A stretch of 13,198 bases of DNA, from assembly GCA_002449695.1 (NCBI GenBank), contig DJXI01000051.1:1-13198 (forward strand). Direction: 5' to 3'. Source of the stretch: Verrucomicrobia bacterium UBA7008 (GTDB lineage: Bacteria > Verrucomicrobiota > Kiritimatiellia > RFP12 > UBA1067). The translations under genes were made by a program, and so were the position numbers. The notes beneath the pieces were generated by a model. That model was not told the DNA's origin. It saw only the letters and a list, made by a program, of their open reading frames with translations, and searched no databases. Of this stretch, positions 1-6,553 are shown one piece after another (the first letter of the stretch is position 1; every line of letters starts with the position of its first letter).

Positions 1-2
1 AA

Positions 3-389
3 GGCGATGGCGTCAGACCGTTCGAGGGTCCGTTCGACAAGACGGCCTTCGGCGACAAGGATATCCACGACCTCTTGGTCCCGCTGGCCGAACGCGACGA
101 GGCGGCCGAGCTCGACGCCGAGCGCCGGCAAGAGTACATGCCCAGGGCGTTTCCGCGCGCCCAGTCCAACGCGGTCACCGCCTACGCCATAGCCGGCGAG
201 GGCAACGCCAAGAAAGTGGACAATCTCATCCGCATCGCGCTCTCGCACTGCGCCGCCAGCGAAGAAGCCGTCAACTACGTCGCCGCGAACATCGACAGGA
301 TCCTCGTCTCGGGCAACGGAACGCTTCGCACCCTCGAAGAGGTTCGCGAGCGCTCCCTCGCCGTCGCGGCCAACCACGTTTCGCAATAG
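3..389 (+). CDS. 3' end of an unrecognised protein (5' end outside the window)
   Basis: The open frame enters from the left edge and runs to a TAG at 387-389, leaving about 128 C-terminal residues. I do not recognise a family. The visible part is hydrophilic and looks mostly helical, with an acidic stretch (AERDEAAELDAERRQEY) followed by a mixed region containing NLIRIALSHC, NYVAANIDRIL and a last helix TLEEVRERSLAVAANHVSQ. No membrane segment or catalytic motif is visible. A TTG at 75 could act as a start codon, but the same frame stays open upstream with sensible protein sequence (PFEGPFDKTAFGDKDIHDLL), so it is more likely internal. The next gene has its own promoter, so this one probably belongs to an upstream transcript. 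That the frame codes is fairly sure; function is unknown. Confidence 0.6.
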   Translation, partial: GDGVRPFEGPFDKTAFGDKDIHDLLVPLAERDEAAELDAERRQEYMPRAFPRAQSNAVTAYAIAGEGNAKKVDNLIRIALSHCAASEEAVNYVAANIDRILVSGNGTLRTLEEVRERSLAVAANHVSQ

Positions 390-448
390 CAATCGGTTGC
401 CGCGGCGAATCGACTTCAGTGAATGCCGCGCCGATCGAATGAAATTTA

Positions 449-457
449 TGATATAAT
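449..457 (+). promoter_or_regulatory. Extended -10 promoter upstream of argB
   Basis: TGATATAAT is a perfect TGnTATAAT extended -10 box inside an AT-rich island (about 441-466) in otherwise very GC-rich DNA. No good -35 hexamer lies 16-18 bp upstream, as is usual where the TG extension compensates. The expected transcription start is about 464-465. That is almost on the ATG at 467 and about 23 nt before the ATG at 488. Confidence 0.7.
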
Positions 458-487
458 ATTATCTTCATGGAGAAGGTAGACACAGCA

Positions 488-1327
488 ATGGCCAAGGCGG
501 CGGTTCTGACCGCGGCCCTGCCCTACATCATCGATTTCAAGGGGTCGGTCGTCCTCGTGAAAGTCGGCGGCAGCGTGATGGAGGTCGAGGCGAATCTCGA
601 TTCGCTCATGGACGACATCGCCTTCCTGCGCGCGGTCGGCATCAAGGTCGTGATCGTGCACGGCGGCGGCAAGGCGATCTCGAAGGCCATCCAGGCGTCC
701 GGCCACGAGCCGCAGTTCGTCGAGGGCCAGCGCGTCACCGACGAGCCGACGATGGAGATCGTGCGCAGGACGCTGAACAACGTCGTCAACACCGACCTCA
801 TCAAGCGCCTGCTCGCGAAGGGCGTCAACGCGCGCACGCTCCACGGCAACTGGATGTTCACGGCGCGCAAGATCGTCCGGCCCGACCGCGGCTACGTCGG
901 CGAGGTCGTGGCGGTGGACGCGCGCGCGGTCAACGAGATGCTGGACGCGGGGATCATCCCCGTCGTGACGCCGCTCGCCACCGGCGAGACGGACCACCAC
1001 CTCTACAACGTCAACGCCGACATCGCGGCGGCGGCGCTCGCCCGGGAGCTGAAGGTGCGCAAGTTCGCGCTCGTCTCGGACGTGCCGGGGCTGCTGCGCG
1101 ATCCGGCCGACCCCGCGACGCTCCTGTCGACGCTGAAGCTCGCGTCCGTCGACCGGCTGAAGGCGGAAGGCGTCATCTCGGGCGGCATGCTCCCGAAGAT
1201 CGACAGCTGCTGCGACGCCATCCGCGCCGGCGTCAAGAAGGTCCATCTGGTGGACGGCCGCATGGCGCACTCGCTGCTTTTGGAAATATTCACGCGTGAA
1301 GGCGTGGGAACGGAGATAACCGAATGA
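488..1327 (+). CDS. argB: N-acetylglutamate kinase (ArgB)
   Basis: Cytoplasmic kinase that phosphorylates N-acetylglutamate, the second step of arginine synthesis. Amino acid kinase fold motifs are present (numbered from the ATG at 488): KVGGS from K25, the HGGGK loop at 58-62, NVNAD at 174-178, SDVPGLL at 197-203, GGMLPK at 232-237 and a C-terminal HSLLLEIFT..GVGTEI. About 24 residues precede the core and resemble the N-terminal helix of arginine-inhibited hexameric enzymes, so feedback inhibition by arginine is likely. The first glycine-rich motif reads KVGGSVM rather than the common KYGGNAM, and the usual GKDGG-type loop is replaced by HGNWMFTARK, marking a divergent subgroup. The start at 488 is preferred because GGAGAAGG (469-476) precedes it. 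An in-frame ATG at 467 would add seven residues (286 aa) but has no ribosome site. The 3' end overlaps argD by 4 bp. Confidence 0.93.
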   Translation: MAKAAVLTAALPYIIDFKGSVVLVKVGGSVMEVEANLDSLMDDIAFLRAVGIKVVIVHGGGKAISKAIQASGHEPQFVEGQRVTDEPTMEIVRRTLNNVVNTDLIKRLLAKGVNARTLHGNWMFTARKIVRPDRGYVGEVVAVDARAVNEMLDAGIIPVVTPLATGETDHHLYNVNADIAAAALARELKVRKFALVSDVPGLLRDPADPATLLSTLKLASVDRLKAEGVISGGMLPKIDSCCDAIRAGVKKVHLVDGRMAHSLLLEIFTREGVGTEITE

Positions 1328-2529
1328 GCAAGACAACCGACATACTGGAAACCTATGGGAAGTCCCTGATGCCGACGTACGCGCCGAGCGTGGTCCTGGC
1401 GAGCGGCAAGGGCGTGACGGTGCGCGACGCCGACGGCCTGACGCTGTACGACTTCACCTCGGGCATCGGCGTGCACAACGTCGGCCACTGCCACAACAAG
1501 GTGGTCGAGGCGATCCAGCAGCAGGCGGCGAAGCTCACGCACGCGTCGAACCTCTACGCGAACGAGCCCGCGACGAAGCTCGCCGCGAAGCTGGTCGCGC
1601 TCTCGGGCCTCGGCGGCAAGGTGTTCTTCTGCAACTCGGGCGCGGAGGCGAACGAGGCGGCGATCAAGCTCGCGCGCAAGTGGGGCGCGGCGAACGGCGG
1701 GCGCTACGAGGTCGTGACGATGCGCCAGGGCTTCCACGGCCGCACGCTCGCGACGCTCGCGGCGACGGCGCAGGCGTGGTGCCAGGAAGGGTACGATCCG
1801 CTGCCCGTCGGCTTCGCCTACGCGGACTTCAACGACCTCGCGAGCGTCAAGGCGGCGGTGACCGACAAGACGGTCGCGATCCTCCTCGAACCCGTGCAGG
1901 GCGAGGGCGGCGTCACGCCGGCGACGGAGGAGTTCATGGCGGGCGTGCGCGCGCTCTGCGACGAGAAGAACCTGCTGATGATCTGCGACGAGGTGCAGTC
2001 GGGCATGGGCCGCACGGGCACGTGGTTCGCGTGGCAGGGCTACAGCGTCCAGCCTGATCTCTTCACGCTCGCCAAGTCGCTCGCGGACGGCATTCCGATG
2101 GGCGCCTTGGTCTCGAACGCGAAGTGCGCGGACGTCTTCACGCCCGGCTCGCACGCCTCGACCTTCGGCGGCAACCCCGTCGCGGCGGCGGCGGCGCTCG
2201 CGGTGATCGAGATCATCGAGGAGGAAGGGCTTCTGGCGCGCGCGACCGAGGTGGGCAATCTCTTCCGCGAGGCGCTCCAGGGCTTCGTCGACCAGTACGA
2301 CCAGCTCCTGGAGGTGCGCGGCAAGGGCCTGATGCTCGGGCTCGTGGTGGACGGCGACCCGAAGGAAGTCGTCGAGGCGCTGAAGGCGCAGGGCCTTCTG
2401 GCGCTCACGGCGGGCGGCAACGTCGTGCGCTTCCTGCCGCCGCTCGTGCTGAAGGAAGAGGATCTCGAAGAGGCGGTCGACATGATCGCCGACGCGCTCG
2501 ACTGCACGTTCGGCGGCGACGCCGAGTAA
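1324..2529 (+). CDS. argD: Acetylornithine aminotransferase (ArgD)
   Basis: PLP-dependent class III aminotransferase that converts N-acetylglutamate semialdehyde to N-acetylornithine with glutamate as amino donor; ArgD enzymes often also make succinyl-diaminopimelate for lysine. At 401 aa it is of normal family length. Motifs: NSGAEAN at 104-110, GFHGRT at 136-141, EPVQGEGG at 189-196, the PLP-ring aspartate in DEVQSGMGRTG (D222), Schiff-base lysine K251 in LAKSLADGIPMGA, HASTFGGNP at 277-285 and a late VRFLPPL. The lysine region is a little unusual (KSLADGIPMGA rather than KGLGGGxPIGA) but keeps the essential residues. The ATG lies in an ATGA overlap with argB, with GGAG at 1312-1315, so the two are probably translationally coupled. 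Ornithine or other omega-aminotransferases share the fold; the argB neighbour settles the call. Confidence 0.93.
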   Translation: MSKTTDILETYGKSLMPTYAPSVVLASGKGVTVRDADGLTLYDFTSGIGVHNVGHCHNKVVEAIQQQAAKLTHASNLYANEPATKLAAKLVALSGLGGKVFFCNSGAEANEAAIKLARKWGAANGGRYEVVTMRQGFHGRTLATLAATAQAWCQEGYDPLPVGFAYADFNDLASVKAAVTDKTVAILLEPVQGEGGVTPATEEFMAGVRALCDEKNLLMICDEVQSGMGRTGTWFAWQGYSVQPDLFTLAKSLADGIPMGALVSNAKCADVFTPGSHASTFGGNPVAAAAALAVIEIIEEEGLLARATEVGNLFREALQGFVDQYDQLLEVRGKGLMLGLVVDGDPKEVVEALKAQGLLALTAGGNVVRFLPPLVLKEEDLEEAVDMIADALDCTFGGDAE

Positions 2530-2645
2530 GCGGCCCGGCGACAGGGGCGGCGCGCGCGGACCTTCCGGTCGCCGCGCGGCGTGCGATCGCCGGGGCCGCG
2601 ACGGTTCCCGCGCGCGTGGTCAACGAACACGGAAAGACGAAAGAC
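2530..2645. other. argD-lysS spacer with an imperfect GC hairpin
   Basis: This 116-bp gap has no credible gene. Bases 2552-2562 and 2567-2577 can form a GC-rich stem with two mismatches around a TTCC loop. No T-run follows, so it is not a typical intrinsic terminator. No -10-like box was seen. A weak ribosome site, GGAAAG (2631-2636), stands 9 nt before the lysS ATG. Whether lysS is cotranscribed with argBD cannot be told from sequence. Confidence 0.35.
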
Positions 2646-4097
2646 ATGGCTGAAACGAACGAATACCGCGAGCAGCGCCTCGCTTCGATGCGGACGCTGA
2701 AGGAGATGGGCTACGAGCCCTACGGCTGCAAGTACGATCACGTGGACCTGAAGGTCGCGCGCGAAACGTTCACGGAAGGCGGGGCGGTGCGCGTCGCCGG
2801 CCGCCTCCTGATGATCCGCCGCATGGGCAAGATGAACTTCTGCACGCTGAACGACGGCACCGACCGCTTCCAGCTCATCTTCAAGCGCGACGAGCTGTCC
2901 GAGACGGCGTTCGCGGCGTTCAAGCAGCTCAACCTCGGCGACATCATCGGCGCGGAAGGCGTCTTCTTCACGACGCAGAAGGGCGAGAAGTCCGTCGTCG
3001 TCAAGGAGTGGACGATGCTCGCCAAGGCGCTGGAGCAGCCGCCGGAGAAGTTCCACGGTCTCGCCGACCAGGAGGAGCGCTACCGCCGCCGCTACGTCGA
3101 CCTGATGACGAACGACGAGAGCCGCGCGCGCTTCTTCACGCGCTCGAAGCTCATCATGGAAGTGCGCAAGTACCTCTGGGCGCGGGGATTCGTCGAAGTC
3201 GAAACGCCGATCCTCCAGGACCAGGCCGGCGGCGCGGCCGCCAAGCCGTTCGTCTCGCACTTCAACGCGCTCGACAAGGACTGCGTCATGCGCATCGCGC
3301 CGGAGCTCTACCTCAAGCGCCTGCTCGTCGGCGGCATGAACAAGGTGTTCGAGCTTGGCAAGGATTTCCGCAACGAGGGCATCGACCGCACGCACAACCC
3401 GGAGTTCACCGTCTGCGAGATCTACGAGGCGTACGGCGACCGCACGTCGATGGAGGCGATCATGGAAGGGCTGCTCCCCCACCTCTGCGACACCGTGATC
3501 GGCACGCGCCAGATCGCGTACGGCGAGAAGGGCGACGTCATCGACTTCAACCCGCCCTACCGCCGCGTCGCGTACAAGGACCTCGTCAAGGAGCTGATGG
3601 GCGACGACTGGTTCGAGCTCGACTTCGCGACGCAGCTTGCCAAGGCCAAGGCGAAGGGCGCCGAGACGGACACCAACCTGGAGCTCGACGGCGTGACGAC
3701 CGAGCTCATGCTGACGCACGAGGTCTACGACAAGCTGATCGAGCGCAACCTGATGCAGCCGACGTTCGTCACGCGCCTGCCGCACGAATTCGTGCCGCTC
3801 GCCAAGACGTGCACGGACGATCCGTCGCTCGTGGACGTCTTCGAGTTCGTCGTCGCGGGCCGCGAGCTCTGCCCGGGCTACACCGAGCAGAACGACCCGC
3901 TGGAGCAGCGCAAGGCGCTCGAACACCAGGCGGGCGAAGACACCGAGAAGATCGACGAGGACTTCATCTCGGCGCTGGAGTGCGGCATGCCGCCGACGGG
4001 CGGGCTCGGCTTCGGCGTCGACCGCCTCGTCATGTTCCTGACGGGCACGGACACGATCCGCGACGTCGTCCTCTTCCCGCAGATGAAAAAGGCGTAA
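2646..4097 (+). CDS. lysS: Lysyl-tRNA synthetase, class II (LysS)
   Basis: Charges tRNA-Lys with lysine in the cytoplasm. The 483-aa protein begins with a helical tip and an OB-fold anticodon-binding domain (about residues 47-125, VRVAGRLLMIRRMGKMNF onward), followed by the class II catalytic domain. Motif 1 lies near 169-190 (IMEVRKYLWARGFVEVETPIL), motif 2 is FRNEGIDRTHNPEFT at 241-255, and motif 3 is GLGFGVDRLVMFL at 453-465. The stretch RIAPELYLKRLLVGG at 216-230 is typical of LysRS. Length is slightly below the roughly 500 residues common in bacteria. The same frame stays open upstream into argD, but LysRS similarity starts only at the ATG at 2646, which has GGAAAG 9 nt before it. The M20 peptidase follows after 4 bp. 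The bacterial class II identity is secure. Confidence 0.95.
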   Translation: MAETNEYREQRLASMRTLKEMGYEPYGCKYDHVDLKVARETFTEGGAVRVAGRLLMIRRMGKMNFCTLNDGTDRFQLIFKRDELSETAFAAFKQLNLGDIIGAEGVFFTTQKGEKSVVVKEWTMLAKALEQPPEKFHGLADQEERYRRRYVDLMTNDESRARFFTRSKLIMEVRKYLWARGFVEVETPILQDQAGGAAAKPFVSHFNALDKDCVMRIAPELYLKRLLVGGMNKVFELGKDFRNEGIDRTHNPEFTVCEIYEAYGDRTSMEAIMEGLLPHLCDTVIGTRQIAYGEKGDVIDFNPPYRRVAYKDLVKELMGDDWFELDFATQLAKAKAKGAETDTNLELDGVTTELMLTHEVYDKLIERNLMQPTFVTRLPHEFVPLAKTCTDDPSLVDVFEFVVAGRELCPGYTEQNDPLEQRKALEHQAGEDTEKIDEDFISALECGMPPTGGLGFGVDRLVMFLTGTDTIRDVVLFPQMKKA

Positions 4098-4101
4098 GAC
4101 G

Positions 4102-5448
4102 ATGGAAGACGCCGTTCTGAAGGAATACTTCGAGCTCCTGAAGTTCGAGTCGGTGGGGGCCGACCCCGCGAAGCTGCGCGACACGTCGCAGTGCGCGCTG
4201 TGGCTCAAGCGCTGGCTGGAGGCGGTCGGCTTCACGGGCGAGCTGCTGATGCCGGAGATCAAGGACGGCAAGGCCGCGCCGCCGATCCTCTTCGCGGAGC
4301 GCACGGGCGACGAGGGTGCGCCGACGGCGCTCGTCTACGGCCACTACGACGTGCAGCCGGCCGATCCGCTCGCGGAATGGAAGACGCCGCCCTTCGAGCC
4401 GACGGTCGTGGGCGAGCGCGTCTACTGCCGTGGCGCGCAGGACGACAAGGGCCAGACGTTCGCGTTCCTGAACGGCGTGAAGGATTTTCTGGGCGCCGAA
4501 ACGCACCGCGGCCTCAATCTCAAGGTCATCCTCGAAGGGCAGGAGGAGTCGGGCAGCGCGGCGCTGATGGCGCTGGCGCCGACGCTCCGCAAGAAGCTGG
4601 CGGCCGACGTGCTGCTCGTCTGCGACACCTCGGCGGCGGCGGATCTGCGCCCCGCCATCGTCGCGGGCCTGCGCGGCGTCGCGCACTTCACCGTGCGCCT
4701 GACGGGGCCGAACCGCGACCTGCATTCGGGCGAATACGGCGGCATCGCGCCGAACGCGGCGCAGGCGATCGCGGAGCTCGTCGCGAGCCTCCACAATCCC
4801 GACGGGTCAATCGCGGTCGCGGGCTTCCGCGACGGCATCGAGCCGCCGAGCGAGGCCGAGCGGCGCGCGGCGGAGGCGGCCGCGCAGAGCGAAGAGGCGT
4901 ACTACAGCGACATCGGCTGCGCACCCGTCGGCGGGCAGCAGGGCAAGACGATCACGCAGCGCAACTCGTTCGAGCCGACGATCGAGGTCAACGGCATCCA
5001 TGCGGGCTACGGCGGCGCGGGGGCGAAGACGGTCATCCCCGCCGAGGCGTTCGCGAAGCTGTCGATGCGCCTCGTGCCCGGCCAGACGCCGCGCGCCGCG
5101 CTCGCGGCGGTCAAGCGCCATCTGGAGGACAAGTGCCCGCGCGGCATGAAGCTGTCGATCGAGGAGGTGAACGAGGGCGCGGGCGGCTTCCGCCTGCCGC
5201 TCGCCTCGCCGATCTTCCGCCTGGCGACGGAGGTCCTCGGCGAGATGGATCCGCGCGGCGCGGTGTTCCAGTGGGACGGCGCGTCGATCCCGGTCGTCTC
5301 GGTCCTGCGCGAGGCGTCGGGCGCGGCGCCGCTCATCGTCGGCTGGGGACAGGCGGAGGACCGCATCCACAGCCCGAACGAAAGCTACTCCTTCACGCAG
5401 TTCGCCCGGGCGCGCGAATGGGCGGTGAAGATTCTTTCGGCCCTTTGA
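4102..5448 (+). CDS. M20 family metallodipeptidase (CNDP/carnosinase-like)
   Basis: Two-zinc peptidase of the M20 family, probably cytoplasmic because no signal peptide is visible; it should hydrolyse dipeptides or short peptides. Expected metal and catalytic residues are all present: H81 and D83 in GHYDVQP, bridging D114 in RGAQDDKG, catalytic E148 and metal ligand E149 in EGQEESGS, D175 in CDTS, and H423 in RIHSPNE. The lid/dimerisation domain carries RDLHSGEYGG (205-214), and GAKTVIP with RLVPGQTP follows. These features and the 448-aa length point to the CNDP/Dug1-like dipeptidase branch. DapE or ArgE, which share the fold, are less likely, although the arg genes nearby make ArgE-like activity worth keeping in mind. 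It starts 4 bp after lysS; its ribosome site (AAAAAGG, 4086-4092) lies inside the last lysS codons, so it is probably cotranscribed. Confidence 0.85.
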   Translation: MEDAVLKEYFELLKFESVGADPAKLRDTSQCALWLKRWLEAVGFTGELLMPEIKDGKAAPPILFAERTGDEGAPTALVYGHYDVQPADPLAEWKTPPFEPTVVGERVYCRGAQDDKGQTFAFLNGVKDFLGAETHRGLNLKVILEGQEESGSAALMALAPTLRKKLAADVLLVCDTSAAADLRPAIVAGLRGVAHFTVRLTGPNRDLHSGEYGGIAPNAAQAIAELVASLHNPDGSIAVAGFRDGIEPPSEAERRAAEAAAQSEEAYYSDIGCAPVGGQQGKTITQRNSFEPTIEVNGIHAGYGGAGAKTVIPAEAFAKLSMRLVPGQTPRAALAAVKRHLEDKCPRGMKLSIEEVNEGAGGFRLPLASPIFRLATEVLGEMDPRGAVFQWDGASIPVVSVLREASGAAPLIVGWGQAEDRIHSPNESYSFTQFARAREWAVKILSAL

Positions 5449-5458
5449 CGCGGATTTT

Positions 5459-5467
5459 TGCTATAAT
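5459..5467 (+). promoter_or_regulatory. Extended -10 promoter of the fab cluster
   Basis: TGCTATAAT is a perfect TGnTATAAT box just after the peptidase stop. A TTGACG at 5445-5450 looks like a -35 box, but the 11-bp spacing is too short for normal use, so the promoter probably depends on the extended -10. Transcription should start near 5474, giving a leader of about 38 nt with GGGAGG (5501-5506) 6 nt before the fabH ATG. No inverted repeat resembling a fatty acid regulator site was recognised. Confidence 0.72.
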
Positions 5468-5512
5468 ATACTCCTTTACTTCACTGAGCGGGGAACGAAC
5501 GGGAGGACCACC

Positions 5513-6535
5513 ATGGGAATCAGAATCATCGGAACGGGGAGCTATCTGCCGCCGAAGGTCGTCACGAACGACGACATCGCCAAGTCGCTGGATACGACCG
5601 ACGAGTGGATCTTCTCGCACACCGGCATCCATTCGCGCCACGTGGCCGAGGCGGGTGAATCCACCTCGACGATGGCGGCGAAGGCGGCCCAGCGCGCGAT
5701 GGACGCGGCCGGCGTGAAGCCCGAGGAGATCGGCCTCATCGTGCTGGCGACCTCGACGCCCGACTACAATCCGTTCCCGTCCACGGCGTGCGTCGTGCAG
5801 GGGATCCTCGGCTGCACGAACGCGGGCGCGTTCGACCTGCAGGCGGCGTGCGCGGGCTTCATCTACGCGCTGGAGCAGGCGCGCGGCTTCGTCAATTTCT
5901 ATCCCGACAAGAAGGCGCTCGTCATCGGCGCGGAGTCGCTGACGCGCATCCTCGACTGGTCCGACCGCGCCAGCTGCATCCTCTTCGGCGACGGCGCGGG
6001 CGCGGTGGTGCTCGCGAACGACGAGCCGCCGGGCGTCGCCTCGCTCAAGACGAAGGCGCACACGCTCCTGTGCGCGGACGGCAAGGGGGCCGGCTTCATC
6101 TCGCGCACGGGCGGCACGAAGGACGCGCTGCCGATCAACCCCGACACGGGCGTGCCGATGAAGGGGACGCCGCTCCTGCCCGAGCTGACGCTTCAGGGCC
6201 ACGACGTCTTCGCGTTCGCGGTGCGCACGCTCTCGAAGGTCTCGCGCGACCTGTGCGAGCTGCTGGGCACGAAGCCGGAGGAGCTCGACCGCGTCTTCGC
6301 GCACCAGGCGAACGCGCGCATCATCGAGGCGACGGCGCGGCGCATGAAGCTGCCGCTCGAAAAGTTCTGGCTCAACCTCGACACGACGGCCAACACGTCG
6401 GCGGCGTCGATTCCGATCTCGCTCGACCAGGCCGTGCGCGCGGGTCAGCTCGTCGACGGCATGAAGATCGTGATGGTCGGCTTCGGCGCGGGGCTGACGT
6501 TCGGCGGCACGTACTGCGTGTGGCCGGAACTGTGA
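5513..6535 (+). CDS. fabH: 3-oxoacyl-ACP synthase III (FabH)
   Basis: Starts type II fatty acid synthesis by condensing an acyl-CoA, usually acetyl-CoA, with malonyl-ACP. The Cys-His-Asn triad is complete: C113 in QAACAGF, H264 in FAHQAN and N294 in NTSAAS. Other family marks are DEWIFSHTGI at 30-39, LFGDGAGAVVL at 157-167 and the C-terminal GFGAGLTFGG. At 340 aa it is longer than the roughly 317 residues common in proteobacteria; the extra length lies in a loop at about 183-226 (ADGKGAGFISRTGGTKDALP onward). The position matching E. coli R36, a CoA contact, is histidine here, while W32 is kept. A strong ribosome site, GGGAGG, lies 6 nt before the ATG. It leads fabF and fabZ. Primer specificity (straight or branched) cannot be read from the sequence. 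Confidence 0.93.
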   Translation: MGIRIIGTGSYLPPKVVTNDDIAKSLDTTDEWIFSHTGIHSRHVAEAGESTSTMAAKAAQRAMDAAGVKPEEIGLIVLATSTPDYNPFPSTACVVQGILGCTNAGAFDLQAACAGFIYALEQARGFVNFYPDKKALVIGAESLTRILDWSDRASCILFGDGAGAVVLANDEPPGVASLKTKAHTLLCADGKGAGFISRTGGTKDALPINPDTGVPMKGTPLLPELTLQGHDVFAFAVRTLSKVSRDLCELLGTKPEELDRVFAHQANARIIEATARRMKLPLEKFWLNLDTTANTSAASIPISLDQAVRAGQLVDGMKIVMVGFGAGLTFGGTYCVWPEL

Positions 6536-6553
6536 TTTCAAGGAGAAAAGACA

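Noticed and set aside
2552..2577. Intrinsic terminator after argD
   Set aside because: The stem has internal mismatches and no T-run follows.
2124..2645. Upstream extension of the lysS frame into argD
   Set aside because: The extension reads as Arg/Gly-rich noise out of frame with ArgD, and LysRS similarity begins at the ATG at 2646.
2040..4304. 754-codon open frame on the minus strand opposite argD and lysS
   Set aside because: It is antisense to two secure genes, its translation is rich in Arg, Leu, Ala, Val and Asp, and it has no domain motif. G/C-ending codons on the coding strand remove stops from this antisense frame.
4102..5448. M20 gene as argE or dapE because of nearby arg and lys-named genes
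   Set aside because: The lid-domain HSGEYGG motif, the GAKTVIP segment and the length fit CNDP-like dipeptidases better; lysS is a tRNA synthetase gene, not a lysine synthesis gene.
5445..5467. TTGACG plus TATAAT as a standard -35/-10 pair before fabH
   Set aside because: The spacer is 11 bp, too short for normal sigma70 use; only the extended -10 is kept.
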